DNA of 64,000 nt from Chenopodium formosanum (lineage: Eukaryota; Streptophyta; Magnoliopsida; Caryophyllales; Amaranthaceae). The position numbers were made by a program, and so were the translations under genes. Positions within the stretch are counted from its first letter, which is position 1, and the number at the start of each line of letters is the position of its first letter. Shown here piece after piece: positions 42,321 to 55,218 of this stretch. Location: contig CM044874.1 of assembly GCA_024500155.1 (NCBI GenBank), forward strand, positions 72,153,795 through 72,217,794, given 5' to 3'. Below the pieces are notes generated by a model. It worked only from the letters and a program-made list of their open reading frames with translations. It was not told the DNA's origin and did not search any database.

Positions 42321-44000
42321 CAAGCACTAATGAATTAAAAAATATATAAATGAATATTAATGTACTTGATCATTTAGAAATCCATAAATGATCAAATACT
42401 GAAAGAATAATATTTGTAGTAATATAAGCTTCCATAAATCTTCTTGCTCCTTTTCTATTGCCTCCTGTTTAATCCAAATAGCATCAATTGAGCAATGTAT
42501 TGTATTCTCAGCTTCTTGATTTGGTGTATCTGTAAGTCAAACAAATTACAATGTCAATGTGTGTATTCATTGTTATGAAAATGAACATTATGCTATATGT
42601 CAAATTAACTTACTTGTGGTTCAACATGCTTTTATCAAAATATGATTCCCACATATTACTATGTTGTTCATTTTTATCTTTCAATATAATTGATGGCATT
42701 ATCTCCTTATAAATTTAGGCTCATAGTTTTCCTCTCTAAATTATTGCAACGTGTGTTTCACTCTATATAGAACATAACTACAATATATATTGTGTTTGTA
42801 AATCAATATATATGCATAAACATTATATTGATATTACAAATTTAATAAATGTTCAATTTGCAAAACAAAAATGTACATTCTGTTTTATATAAATGAACAA
42901 ATTATCACAAATAACATGAGCATATATATATATATCACAAATAATGTAAGTGACAATATGTGATTTATTTTTTAACATATTTTAAAATAGAATCATATTT
43001 TAAAATAGAATCATCAAAGGTTTATGATGAATGAGCAATATGTAATTTATTTTTAAACATTTTTAGACATGTGAATGAACATACATTAACATATGTGTGA
43101 ATAATATACACATATCCAAATGAACATCTATATATCAAATTCGAATAAGCATCTATCAATATTTGAGTGAAAATGTATGTAGTATAACATTCAAATGATG
43201 CTCATGAGCATATAATTTATTATGAAGTTAAACATCTATTATTATAATCTATGTGGATATTTTCAATATGAGAATGAAAATGTACGTAATTACATTCAAA
43301 TAAACATATGTTTAAATACCAGTAAACATTCATCAATATGTAAAGATCATAAACAAAATTAGAGTAATATTCTCTCAAGAATGAACCCTAGTAGATGTAA
43401 GGTAAGAATATAAATGATCATATACTAGTATCATAATGAACATCTATCAAATTGAAAATGAACATTTACTGAAAATGAACATTTGTTCAGCAATCGTCTT
43501 CTCCGACGGAACCTTCGAAGTATTCTTCTCTGTTTCGTTTTTACTAATTAAAAATACCACCAAATATAGTAGATTTTAGTCTATTTTGCACAAAAATAAG
43601 TGTAATTATAGTAGAGTTTGTTTTAGAATATCAAAACGCAAAAAAAATATATAATCTAGGGTTTACATTCAAAATTCTACTTAAATGAACAAATTCTTAC
43701 TCTTCTTTTTCGGAATTTATTTACGATTGACGAACTTCATCTTGAATGTTAGACATTTTTAGATGTTTTGATGTAATTTGCAGTAATTTTGAAGATTTTT
43801 TTTCTTGAATTGTAGCGATTTTGAGTATTTGAAGAGAGAGAATATGGTGTTGAAGAGAAATGGAGAATTGACTGCAAGTTCTAACTAGTGCGGTTAGTGG
43901 GGTGTGGTTAGTGGGGGTAAGGGTTTTACGGTAATTTCAGGGGGGGAGTAGGTATAATGGCTAAAGGGGGGTGTAGTGAATAGGAATTAGGGTGTTCACT

Positions 44001-44261
44001 AGGAAATCAGGTTATGAGCTAAATAAAGCTCCATAGAGGGAAGGTGCTTTCTAACACCCATGGGCATCTCCCTTGGCTCGATATGTTGCCTAGCGCCCAA
44101 TTGAAATTATTGCTTGTTGCCTTTGTGGGTGTGAGGACGTGAGTCGTGACATGCTCCCTTACTCAAATCTTGACGACCCCTAAATTCTATGTATATAATC
44201 ATTAGGCTAGCTTGTGGTAAGGTTCTGGTTCTCTTAACCAAATGGTTGTATACCCTCCTCT
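44001..44261. repeat. Body of repeat copy A, second part
   Basis: Continuation of the copy A/B repeat after the MULE, aligned with about 56251-56527. No gene is seen. Confidence 0.65.
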
Positions 44262-44270
44262 AAATCTTTA

Positions 44271-45055
44271 GGAAATTTTGTCAGAAAAAACCATTTATAA
44301 CAACTATTTTGTTGGGAAAAATTTTATAAATTTTTTTTGGCTAGGAGAAACCAGATTGTAAAATATTTTTGTTGAAGACAACCTAAGATCTCTAATCACT
44401 CAATTAACCTCTAATTTTTCATTAATTCTTTTAATTACTCTTAATTCTCACTTAACTATTTCATAATTAAGTTAATTAATAAATTTAAAAAAAAAAAAAA
44501 CAAAAAACAAAAACCACCCTCACTACCACCGACCGGCCACCCTCTCCTTCTACCCCTCCTGTGGCAGCAGCCCCCTCCCCCATCCTCAGCCACCGCCTAG
44601 AACCCCCCACCCCCGCCGACCAACTTCCACCGTCGAACCGACCCCCTCCCTTTCCCCTTTACCCTCGCCACGACCACCCTCTTAAACCCTAAGATTGGAG
44701 CAAAGCCAGTCAAGAATGGGCCAAGCATCGTCATATTGAAAAAGGCCATTCAAAACTATCATGGGAGGGAAAGAAGGAGAGGGTGGCTGATTGGTGGTGG
44801 TGGTGGTGAGGGTGGTTTTTGTTTTTTTTTTAATTTATTTTTTATTTTATAAATTAACTTAATTATTAAATAGTTTAGTGAGAGTTATGAGTAGTTAGAA
44901 GAATTAAGGGGAAATTAGTGGTTAATTGAGAGATTAGAGATCTCAGATTATCTTCAACAAAAATATTTTACAATTTGGTTTCTCCCTGCCAAAAAAAATT
45001 TATAAGGTTTTTCCCAACAAAATAGTTGTTATAAATGGTTTTTTAAAAAAATTCC
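44271..45055. mobile_element. Fold-back MULE MITE (785 bp)
   Basis: 9-bp duplication AAATCTTTA (44262-44270 and 45056-45064), single in copy B (about 56523). Terminal inverted repeats begin GGAAATTTT/GGAATTTTT and extend more than 200 bp each. The inner edges (CCACCCTCACTACCACC and GGTGGTGGTGAGGGTGG) also pair, so nearly the whole element is one inverted repeat. No coding sequence. Confidence 0.88.
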
Positions 45056-45600
45056 AAATCTTTAATGTAGTTGATAAAGTGGCTAAGCTTAATGTAGTTG
45101 ATAATGTTTGCTACTTAAGTTTCTAAAATGTTTTGATAAGAAGCTTTTCTCTATGTCCTTCCATCATATAATTTTTTCCTCATTTTTGGTTCTTTATTAT
45201 CTCATTGTAATTAATTTTCAATTTTAAATACTTTATTTTTTTTACTTATTTCCTAGAACATATTACACCCTATATATGAGTGATAAATGAGTAAGAAATA
45301 GCTTAGATAAAACACCAACTAGCACGCTTGCAACAACCTAGTACACATAACTGGGACTAACTATATGAGACGGGAAAAAATTATAAACTTATTATTCTTA
45401 TTTTAAAAAAGAGCGCGAGTAAGTGTATAGTACTTGTGAGTGATATGGAGTTATGGACTGATATACGCATAGATTCTACCGCTCAAAAACCCACTTCAAA
45501 ATTTTTTTTTCTCTCAAAAAATACAAAAGAAAGAACAAAAATTCTGTGTTCTAAAATCTTAAAGAATTGTAAATTCAATGGTTGACAAAACACCTCTCTC
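45056..45600. repeat. End of repeat copy A and inter-copy spacer
   Basis: 45065-45440 aligns with 56532-56731, 58182-58278, 60333-60391 and 60888-60892 of copy B once its insertions are removed. 45440-45600 is unmatched AT-rich spacer. No gene is seen. Confidence 0.6.
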
Positions 45601-45629
45601 TCATAGGTGATTATAGTACCTCTTACAAA

Positions 45630-45835
45630 ATCGTCGACCATTGTGGGATGTAAAGGTAAAACAGTCAGACAAATTCAGCAAGAAAGTGGAGCTCAAGTGT
45701 GGTAGCAGCCAGCAGCGAAATGAAAAACTTAAACACACTATAGCAATTGTATTTAGTGACACCGAGATACAAATTGAGTTAGCTGATTCCCTAATACAGG
45801 ATACTATGGATAGGTTGCGCCATATTTCAGGTTCT
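45630..45835 (+). pseudogene. KH-domain gene fragment, copy B
   Basis: TIVGCKGKTVRQIQQESGAQVW followed by TAG. The loop is GCKG instead of the GCGG in copy A. The second half (IVFSDTEIQIELADSLI) is in another frame. It is interrupted at 45841 by an LTR element and resumes at 55219. Confidence 0.65.
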
Positions 45836-45840
45836 GACTC

Positions 45841-48449
45841 TAATCGAGGGTTTAGATAGTGTCGTTAGTCTACTAACCCTAATCAAATTAACAATTTATA
45901 ATACCTAAACTACCCTAATACGAGTATAGGGGTAAGTAAAGGGTTGAACCCAAAAGGACTAAGTGTATCAATCTATGCTAATTAGACTACTAGGAAAGCT
46001 TGTGAGGTAAAGAAAGGTTCAATTAAACACTACTAAGAGCAAATAACTAAAACTAGGGAAAGTGGAATCCAATTACATCAATGCATTCAACAACATCAAA
46101 CAATTAGATGAAAATGACCTCAATTAGGACGATTTACACATTTAACTCACTCTCGCGCAATTAAACATGTTAATAATCCTACTAAACTAATTCACTCTCG
46201 TGCAACTAGCCTAGCAAAGATATGGAGGAATTTAGGGTTCTCAAACAATTCACTTTCGCACAATTGATTGAAAACACAATTAAAAGCATAAAATCAATTA
46301 GCTAGAAAGATTCTAATCCATAAAAGCGTCATCCATACACAATAATCAAGAAACAATTTCATACTAAACACAATCAATCATTAAATTAATTAACATAACC
46401 TTCATCCATTTCCCTAGAACAAAACCTAAACTAACATAATGAACAAAAATATGGAAAACAAGGTAAAATAATAGTAAAAGCAAGAATCAACAACTAAACT
46501 AATTAATCTACTCAAATAAACAAATAAATAAGCAAAAACAATAATAAATGAAGGCAATAAAGGTGAGAGAAAGTTAGGAAAACTCATTGAATTTATGAGA
46601 GGAAAAATCCACAAATTTGCTTCTTCAAAATCCCAAAAACTCCATGAAAAATCCAATCTTTCTCTCTCTAAACTACTCCTAAACTAGAGAGAGAAACTCC
46701 TAATCTAACCCTAAGAGAGAGAAAATAAAAGAGCTAAACTAATCTAATCTAATCTAGGGTAAATTAATGTTAAGTCAAAGTTTTTTTTGAGAAAATAACC
46801 CCAAAGGGGTATTTATAATACAAGGCTAAATAAAATAAAGTAAAAGAGAAAACTAAAATGAAATAAAAACTAAACTAAAATAATTAAAATAACTAAACTT
46901 AAAAACCAAAAATAAAACAAAACTAAAAATAAAATAAAATAAAAGGAAAAAGAAAAACAAAACAAAACCCAACAAATTCCCAAAACAGTATATACAAATC
47001 AGCTTCCCCATTTCTTTCTCTTTCGATCTTGGCTGCTCTGATTTGCATCACCTGCATCACCATCACCACGCATCAATTATCATAATCACCACCGTCAATC
47101 CTCATCGTCATCAATCAGGCATCAATCAAAGCCGTTCAATTCTCATTAAAAATCACGTGAAAAGCTCGTGATTGACCCACGAATGCGCGCCCGCACAGAG
47201 GTCGCACAGAGGTCGCGCAAAGCTTCTGCCTCGACTCTGATTTTGGACTCAATTGTGTGCGCTTTCTAACAGGGCTGCGCGGCCGCGAGGTCTGGGTTGC
47301 TCCTTGCTGTGAATTTGGTTCGATTGGTGTGATTGGAGATGCGAATTGGTGGTGGCGATGTGATGGCTGGTGTTGGTGGTGAAATGGGAGGTGAGGTTGG
47401 GTGGTTTCGGTGCGATTGGGAGGAGCAGGGTTTTGTGGGATGGTGTCAATTGAGGTCAGGTGGCTGCGAATGGGTGATATCGGTGCGATTGGAGGCGGTT
47501 TGGTGATGTTGGGTTGCGCGTTGGTGGAACGCGTGGTGGTGTAGCGCTGGTGGGAGCAGGGGATTGTGGCTGGTGGTTTAATTGGTGTTGCGGGGTTTAA
47601 TTGGTGAGTGTGTGTGTGCGATTGCGTGGGTATCGACTGGTGGCAGAGGTGTTTAGGCTGGGTGGCTGGCGCGGCTGTGGTCGCAGGTGGAAGCTGGTCT
47701 GGTTGGAGGTGCTGCGTGGCTGGGATTGGTGGAGTTGCGATGTTGGTGTTGTTAGGGTTGTGAGGTGGTGTTGTGAGGGTTGTGAGGTGGTGTTGTGAGG
47801 GCTGGTGGTGAATTGGGAGAGCAGGGAGCAAGGAAGAAGGAGAGTTGGAGCAGGGGAAGTGATGTTGTGTGTGTTGTTTGGGGTGGTGTAGGATAGGAAA
47901 ATGAGGTGGTGTAGGTTAAGAGGTGGGCAGTAGGTTGGCTTGTGCATTATGCCTCGAACCTTGACCTCCGAACACAAATTTGACTTTGAAACCCGATCGA
48001 CCACGGACCCGAAAACACCTACAACCAAAAACAACACGAGGGTGAAATGGAAAATAAAATAAAATAAATAAAGTAAAGTAAAATAAAATAAGATAAATAA
48101 AGTAAAATAAAATAAAGTAAAATGCTAAAACTAAAGAAATAATAAAATTAAATGAAATGAAATAAAATAAAATACGAAACTAAAATAAATAAGAAAAAGA
48201 GATAAAAAGAGAAATTATTAAAAATAAAAACTAACGACTTAAACTACAAACATTAAAAGAAAGAAAAATAAAATAAAACACGAAAATAAACTAAAAACTA
48301 TAGAAAATTACAAAAATACTCAAAATAAAGATAAAAGACGAGAATAATAAAATAATAGAAATAAAGGATATAAAAGGTGAAATTATTGGAAAATAAGCCG
48401 GAATACGACTCAATAAACACCCTAAAAGTGACATAAAAGTCACTTATCA
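45841..48449 (-). repeat. 3' LTR of the Athila-like element
   Basis: The minus strand begins TGATAAGTGAC and its terminal CCTCGATCA has decayed here to CTCGATTA. TATA-like ATTATAAATACC on the minus strand at about 46793-46805. It has a G/T-rich central part and an AAATAAAAT-rich part. Minus-strand frames in it (for example 47136-47831) are compositional artefacts found in both LTRs. Confidence 0.88.
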
Positions 48450-48451
48450 AA

Positions 48452-48464
48452 CTCCCCCAAGCTT
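48452..48464 (-). other. Polypurine tract of the Athila-like element
   Basis: Minus strand AAGCTTGGGGGAG directly before LTR start TGATAAG. The same motif recurs at 49282-49294, 49340-49353 and 50345-50357. Confidence 0.75.
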
Positions 48465-51014
48465 ACCTTTTGCTCGTCCTCGAGCAAATTGACATGAAAC
48501 ACGGGAGAGGGAGAATGATTTATTCAAGCAAAGATAGAACACTAAAGGAGACAAGAATGTACACTAACTCACTTTCGTAGGAATCACGGTCACTTTTAGC
48601 AACTAATGACAAGCCCTTTAAACCCCTAGATCGCCCTAGAGGACGAGTGTGCTCTCGTGAGGGTGTCCTAAGAGTTTAACCCACAACTCTAAATAAAAAC
48701 CAAGGCACGGCAATAAAAAAAAGAAAAGAAAAAGAAACGTTAAAAAAATGAAAGAAAACACAATTTCATATTTGGAAAAGAGATAGGAACAAACACCAAT
48801 GAATGCGAACCTTTCTAAATAGACAAATGTATGCACGTTCTAAGATGTCAATGGTTGATTGAAACATAACATATGCTAAGCATAGAGAACTAATGAGGAC
48901 TCAAACCACCCTAGCCCCAACCAATCGGGCCGCGTTCTCTCCACTAGCTTCAAATCAACCCTTAAGCTAGCTTCTCATGATTCCTCGAAGGAACCGGAAA
49001 AAGATAAAGAAATGAAAAACTTTGAGAAGGTAATCCTGACATCTCAACTATGCATACTCTCTCCATAGGTTTGAAATCTATCTCCCTCCACCGTTCTTTG
49101 ACTTAACCCCACTAAAGTCTAAGGGTCTTTTATTGGGTTGCAACGTAAGGCTAAGGGTTAAGGCGGGGTAAAAATTTGAAAATTTTGGTGATATTTCCTA
49201 AGTGAAGCAAAAGAGTGGCCTACTCTCAAAAACAAACTCAAGAAATCGCAAAATATCAAACAAAAATACCAATAATGCCATCTCCCCCAAGCTTACTCAA
49301 CACTAACACACAATATATACAAAAAAAATGAAGGAACGCTCCCCCCCAAGCTTGAACAAAGCATTGTCCTCAATGCTTAAACAATGGGAAGGAAACGAAA
49401 CCAAACTAAAATATTTTTGCGTTTTTTTTTTTTTATTTTTTTTATTTATTTATTATGTGTCCTTGCCTTTTTCTAACCATGGACGGCTTTTTCTTGAAAT
49501 TTCATTTGATTTTCTCGAATTGCATCTTTCTTCTCGAACTTTTTTGCATATTCATTTCAAGCTCAACTTTCAAATACCGTACTTAAACCAATTCACAAAG
49601 TTTTCTTGCTCATGATCAACACTCTCAAAACTCAAACCTCACATGCCTATGCTTCACTAACTAAAAGGGTTGGTAAACATAGGCCATTGGGTTTGTAATG
49701 CGGTTTAAACAAGAGCGGGAAACATTAGGCTCAAATTGGTTAATAAGTAGGTTGATGCAAAATAGAAAATCAAATTTGTAACAAAATAAAAAGAAGATAA
49801 AGAAAAATGAGAAAATGTGCCCTTTTCCTCCCTTAGAGTGGCTCGGTCACGATCTTGGGAGCTAGAGGTCAAAACAAGGATTAAGACATGCATAGTCAAG
49901 GATCCTAAATAGCCGCTCAACAAGGTGATGAAGGCTAGAACAAATGAAGCTCACAAGGGATTATTACCAAACAAATACCAACCAAGGGTTTCAAATCCAC
50001 TATAGAGAGAAACTCCATCTTACCACATTCCCGTGAACTAAGGCTTCATGGACCCCTAAAAGTTCTTAAACCGGCTACCTTAGCATATAGTATCCTAGAG
50101 TCAACCAATGACACTCTCAAACCGTGCATACATTCACCACTTAGGAAGAAAAAACATTCAAGAATGCAATTCCAAAACAAAATGTCCAAAATAAGAACAA
50201 ACAAAACACATTTTGCCAAAATTACCTTGAAAATAAACCAAAATCTTTTTGGAATTTTCAAAATATAAGAAAAGGCATGGAAATGCATATACTCAAGTGC
50301 ATGGCATAAATGACCAACATTCTACCCAAGCATGATAGAATACCCTCCCCCAAGCTTGAATGAGACAATATACTCAAACATAAACCAAATAATCCATGGG
50401 AGGGGGAAAGAAAGAAATCAATCCAACAAACCAACACAAGTCCAACGAGTCACCAACCATTAGAGAAAGATCTAGGAAAGATATTACCGGATATTGGTGG
50501 GTGTAATTACCCGCAAATGAACCAATTTAACCTTTCAAAACTGATTTCCTCTTGAATTGAATCTCGATTTCCTTATGCTAGCAAAAATAGGCATCAAACT
50601 TCCTTGGTTCTTGATCCAAACCAATGCATAAGTGTATATCAAGTTATGTACCTAGCAAAAGGACACACAAACATTTCCATGAGAAAAAAATCTAATCTAA
50701 AAAGAAAAGAAAATGAAAGCAATAAAAGCCTCGGGTTACTTCCCGAGAAAGGCTTGTTTAACGTCCAAGCGAGACCGCTCTAGTAAATAATATTGCAACG
50801 AACGCAAGAGCTTATCAAATGCACTACTACACATCTCATATGATAACAAGTAGGCAAATAACGGGAGGAGGACGTGCAACAAGATTATTGCACGTAAATG
50901 AGGAGGAAGATGCCAAAAGAAAGAAGAAAAATCAAAAGAAAAATCAAAAGAAAAATAAAAAAAATAAGAAGAGAAAGAAGAAGAAAAATAAGGAAAAGAA
51001 TAAAAAGGCAAAAC
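48465..51014. other. Non-coding 3' half of the Athila-like element
   Basis: About 2.5 kb where pol would be expected, with no RT or integrase motif on either strand. It contains three further AAGCTTGGGGGAG-type motifs (minus strand), a TTTGCTCGTCCTCGAGCAAA inverted repeat (about 48470-48489) and a Lys-codon-like AAGAAAAAT repeat (50920-51010). No gene is seen. Confidence 0.65.
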
Positions 51015-52489
51015 CTACTCAAAATCTTTTAGGGTGGCATAATCACCCATTTCCTCAATGATGGGAGGATGAGAAGGAAAAGTCTCATCAAACAAGAGAG
51101 GGTCCTCAATAGGCTCTAAGACAAAAGAGGGGAGGAACATAGGATAGTAGGGGATGTGGTCAAATTTCCTTGAGAAAAGGACATGAGGAAGGGGAGGAGA
51201 AACAATGGTCTCACAAAGCCTCACATCACCAATGAGGGCATGAAAATCAATCATAGAATCCTCAAAAGAACACTCATGACTCACATCTCCCTCAAACAAA
51301 AACTCTCCAATAGAAACAACCTCATCCTCCTCTCTATCACAACGATGAACAACAGCTCCCTCAAGATCCTCAAAGCCTAGAGTCTCTAAACCATGCATGA
51401 AAGGATAAAGGTTTCTCTCAAATTCATCCCTTTCCCATGAAGCATTGCCAATGAACTCTTTCAAGAGGCTATAATGATTTGTTACACCTTCAATGAACAT
51501 ACTAGCCATAACCTCAAATGAGTCCAAAGACTCATGGATAGAAGGGTCACCAACATGCAAGGTAGACTCATCAAGACGGGGAAGGGGGTTGGAAACCTCA
51601 AAATCGATATTTTCTTCATTCACAACTCTTCCACCATCACTCAAGGGACTCTCAATTCTCTTGATTGCTCAAACTCATTATCATCATCCTCATGATCTCC
51701 CTCATTCAAACATGAAGATGGCTCACTCACATCCTCACCAAGGGAAGCTCTCAAAGGGGGTAAATAAGGGGAAGTATGGCATTCAAGCTCAAATGGGGAA
51801 TGAAAAGGATCAAAATCCTCAAAAATCCCCTCATCACGAGAAAATCTCCCCTCAACTTCACACCCTTGGCCCACATCATTCTCAAAAACACTCTCACACT
51901 CCAAGTGAGGTGCCTCACATCCATTTACATCAACCAAAGCACTCATCACTTGGGCAAGCCTCACTTCTCTCAATTTTTGTTCCTCTTGAAGCTCTTGGAG
52001 TTGTTGGGTGAGATATTGCATTTGAGAAAGAATTTGGGCTTCAATGTTATTGGGTTGAGGTTCATTATCAAATTCAAATTGCACATCATCAAAATTAGCA
52101 CAAACCTCATCAAAATGAGCATAAGGGGGGAAGGTGTCAATTTTCATAGTTGGATTATCACTAGGCACATAAGAAGTATCAAGAGAGTTCATGCAAAAAT
52201 TAAAAGAATCTTGGCATTGAGAATCAAAGTAATAAACATGAGATTCTCTATCTAAAGAATCCTTAGCAAGCCATGTGAAGAAATCCCACGCATCATGCAT
52301 AGACAAATGACAAAATCTACCATTATTCATGTCCTCAACCATTCCCCTAGTATACTCATTCATGCCCCAATAAGCTATATCACAAGCATCATTAAGAGAA
52401 CACCCATGGTAACTAAGAAAACCATCTAGTCTTTTAAAGTAAGCATAAAAGGGTTCACCATCAAATTGAGGAAAAAATAAGCATGCCAT
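51015..52489 (-). pseudogene. gag-like gene of the Athila-like element, one frameshift
   Basis: ATG at 52489 (MACLFFPQFDGEPFYAYF). The N-terminal ~100 residues match the plant retrotransposon gag pattern: FDGEPF-YF-RL, a HGCSLNDACDIAYWGM core, and AWDFFTWLAKDS. A coiled-coil-like LQELQEEQKLREVRLAQV stretch follows, then an acidic C-terminal part. The first frame ends at 51641 (RELRVP-stop). The next frame (51015-51644) continues the acidic protein and overlaps by 4 nt, so a single 1-nt change or a frameshift event separates them. Together they would be about 490 residues. There is no zinc knuckle. Confidence 0.65.
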
Positions 52490-52581
52490 TTTTATACAAA
52501 TATCAAAGAAAATCAAACAAAAATCAAATTATATACAAGAACCTAGTTAATCTAATCAACACAAACTAATGAACGCCTTAG

Positions 52582-52600
52582 TCCCCGACAACGGCGCCGA
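52582..52600 (-). other. Primer-binding site, Athila type
   Basis: Minus strand CGGCGCCGTTGTCGGGGA (consensus TGGCGCCGTTGCCGGGGA, recalled for Athila elements and tRNA-Asp priming), four bases after the 5' LTR end ATCA. Two differences from the consensus. Confidence 0.75.
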
Positions 52601-52604
52601 AATT

Positions 52605-55213
52605 TGATCGAGGTTAGATAGTGTCGTTAGTCTACTAACCCTAATCAAATTAACAATTTATAATACCTAAACTACCCTAATACGAGTATAGGGGTAAGTA
52701 AAGGGTCGAACCCAAAAGGACTAAGTGTATCAATCTATGCTAATTAGACTACTAGGAAAGCTTGTGAGGTAAAGAAAGGTTCAATTAAACACTACTAAGA
52801 GCAAATAACTAAAACTAGGGAAAGTGGAATCCAATTACATCAATGCATTCAACAACATCAAACAATTAGATGAAAATGACCTCAATTAGGACGATTTACA
52901 CATTTAACTCACTCTCGCGCAATTAAACATGTTAATAATCCTACTAAACTAATTCACTCTCGTGCAACTAGCCTAGCAAAGATATGGAGGAATTTAGGGT
53001 TCTCAAACAATTCACTTTCGCACAATTGATTGAAAACACAATTAAAAGCATAAAATCAATTAGCTAGAAAGATTCTAATCCATAAAAGCATCATCCATAC
53101 ACAATAATCAAGAAACAATTTCATACTAACCACAATCAATCATTAAATTAATTAACATAACCTTCATCCATTTCCCTAAAACAAAACCTAAACTAACATA
53201 ATGAACAAAAATATGGAAAACAAGGTAAAATAATAGTAAAAGCAAGAATCAACAACTAAACTAATTAATCTACTCAAATAAACAAATAAATAAGCAAAAA
53301 CAATAATAAATGAAAGCAATAAAGGTGAGAGAAAGTTAGGAAAACTCATTGAATTTATGAGAGGAAAAATCCACAAATTTGCTTCTTCAAAATCCCAAAA
53401 ACTCCATGAAAAATCCAATCTTTCTCTCTCTAAACTACTCCTAAACTAGAGAGATAAACTCCTAATCTAACCCTAAGAGAGAGAAAATAAAAGAGCTAAA
53501 CTAATCTAATCTAATCTAGGGTAAACTAATGTTAAGTCAAAATTTTTTTTGAGAAAATAACCCCAAAGGGGTATTTATAATACAAGGCTAAATAAAATAA
53601 AGTAAAAGAGAAAACTAAAAAGAAATAAAAACTAAACTAAAATAATTAAAATAACTAAACTTAAAAACCAAAAATAAAACAAAACTAAAAATAAAATAAA
53701 ATAAAAGGAAAAATGAAAAGGAAAAAGAAAAACAAAACAAAACCCAACAAATTCCCAAAACAGTATATACAAATCAGCTTCCCCATTTCTTTCTCTTTCG
53801 ATCTTGGCTACTCTGATTTGCATCACCTGCATCACCATCACCACGCATCAATTATCATAATCACCACCGTCAATCCTCATCGTCATCAATCAAACATCAA
53901 TCAAAGCCGTTCAATTCTCATTAAAAATCACGTGAAAAGCTCGTGATTGACCCACGAATGCGCGCCCGCACAGAGGTCGCGCAAAGCTTCTGCCTCGACT
54001 CTGATTTTGGACTCAATTGTGTGCGCTTTCTGACAGGGTTACGCGGCCGCGAGGTCTGGGTTGCTCCTTGTTGTGAATTTGGTTCGATTGGTGTGATTGG
54101 AGATGCGAATTGGTGGTGGCGGTGTGATGGCTGGTGTTGGTGGTGAAATGGGAGGTGAGGTTGGGTGGTTTCGGTGCGATTGGGAGGAGCAGGGTTTTGT
54201 GGGTTGGTGTCAATTGAGGTCAGGTGGCTGCGAATGGGTGATATCGGTGCGATTGGAGGCGGTTTGGTGATGTTGGGTTGCGCGTTGGTGGAACGCGTGG
54301 TGGTGTAGCGCTGGTAGGGGCAGGGGATTGTGGCTGGTGGTTTAATTGGTGTTGCGGGGTTTAATTGGTGAGTGTGTGTGTGGGATTGCGTGGGTATCGA
54401 CTGGTGGCAGAGGTGTTTATGCTGGGTGGCTGGCGCGGCTGTGGTCGCAGGTGGAAGCTGGTCTGGTTGGAGGTGCTGCGTGGCTGGGATTGGTGGAGTT
54501 GCGATGTTGGTGTTGTTAGGGTTGTGAGGTGGTGTTGTGAGGGTTGTGAGGTGGTGTTGTGAGGGCTGGTGGTGAATTGGGAGAGCAGGGAGCAGGGGAG
54601 AAGGAGAGTTGGAGCAGGGGAAGTGATGTTGTGTGTGTTGTTTGGGGTGGTGTAGGATAGGAAAATGAGGTGGTGTAGGTTAAGAGGTGGGCAGTAGGTT
54701 GGCTTGTGCATTATGCCTCGAACCTTGACCTCCGAACACAAATTTGACTTTGAAACCCGATCGACTACGGACCCGAAAACACCTACAACCAAAAACAACA
54801 CGAGGGTGAAATGGAAAATAAAATAAATAAAATAAAATAAAGTAAAATAAAATAAAATAAATAAAGTAAAATAAAATAAAATAAAATGCTAAAACTAAAG
54901 AAATAATAAAATTAAATGAAATGAAATAAAATAAAATACGAAACTAAAATAAATAAGAAAATGAGATAAAAAGAGAAATTATTAAAAATAAAAACTAACG
55001 ACTTAAACTACAAACATTAAAAGAAAGAAAAATAAAATAAAACACAAAAATAAACTAAAAACTATAGAAAATTACAAAAATACTCAAAATAAAGATAAAA
55101 GACGGGAATAATAAAATAATAGAAATAAAGGATATAAAAGGTGAAATTATTGGAAAATAAGTCGGAATACGACTCAATAAACACCCTAAAAGTGACATAA
55201 AAGTCACTTATCA
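52605..55213 (-). repeat. 5' LTR of the Athila-like element
   Basis: Same length as the other LTR (2609 bp). It keeps the terminal TGATCGAGG on the plus strand, that is, an ...ATCA end on the minus strand. TATA-like site at about 53565-53577. Few visible differences from 45841-48449. Confidence 0.88.
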
Positions 55214-55218
55214 GACTC

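Larger units (their letters stand above)
40070..43989. mobile_element. MULE-like DNA transposon (3.9 kb)
   Basis: Flanked by an 11-bp direct repeat GGGTGTTCACT (40059-40069 and 43990-44000). Copy B has the single empty site at about 56238-56250. The ends are imperfect terminal inverted repeats of about 55 bp sharing CCTTTAGCC and CCTACTCCCCCC blocks. A 9-11 bp duplication and longish TIRs indicate a Mutator-like element. The interior is AT-rich with one FAR1-like fragment (41648-41980) and a nested hAT MITE. No intact transposase is present, so it is non-autonomous or decayed. Confidence 0.75.
45841..55213 (-). mobile_element. Pol-less Athila-like retrotransposon with gag (9.4 kb)
   Basis: Flanked by the 5-bp duplication GACTC (45836-45840 and 55214-55218). 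Two 2609-bp LTRs (45841-48449 and 52605-55213), a primer site next to the right LTR and a polypurine tract next to the left LTR show minus-strand orientation. The only coding part is a gag-like gene (51015-52489). There is no protease, RT or integrase, so the element depends on enzymes from others. It fits the class of non-autonomous elements retaining gag (TR-GAG-like). The LTRs are near-identical, indicating a recent insertion. Confidence 0.88.

Noticed and set aside
47136..47831. 231-residue minus-strand frame rich in Pro, Thr, His and Gln
   Set aside because: Purely compositional: it lies within the LTR on a G/T-rich plus strand, is disrupted differently in the other LTR, and has no domain.
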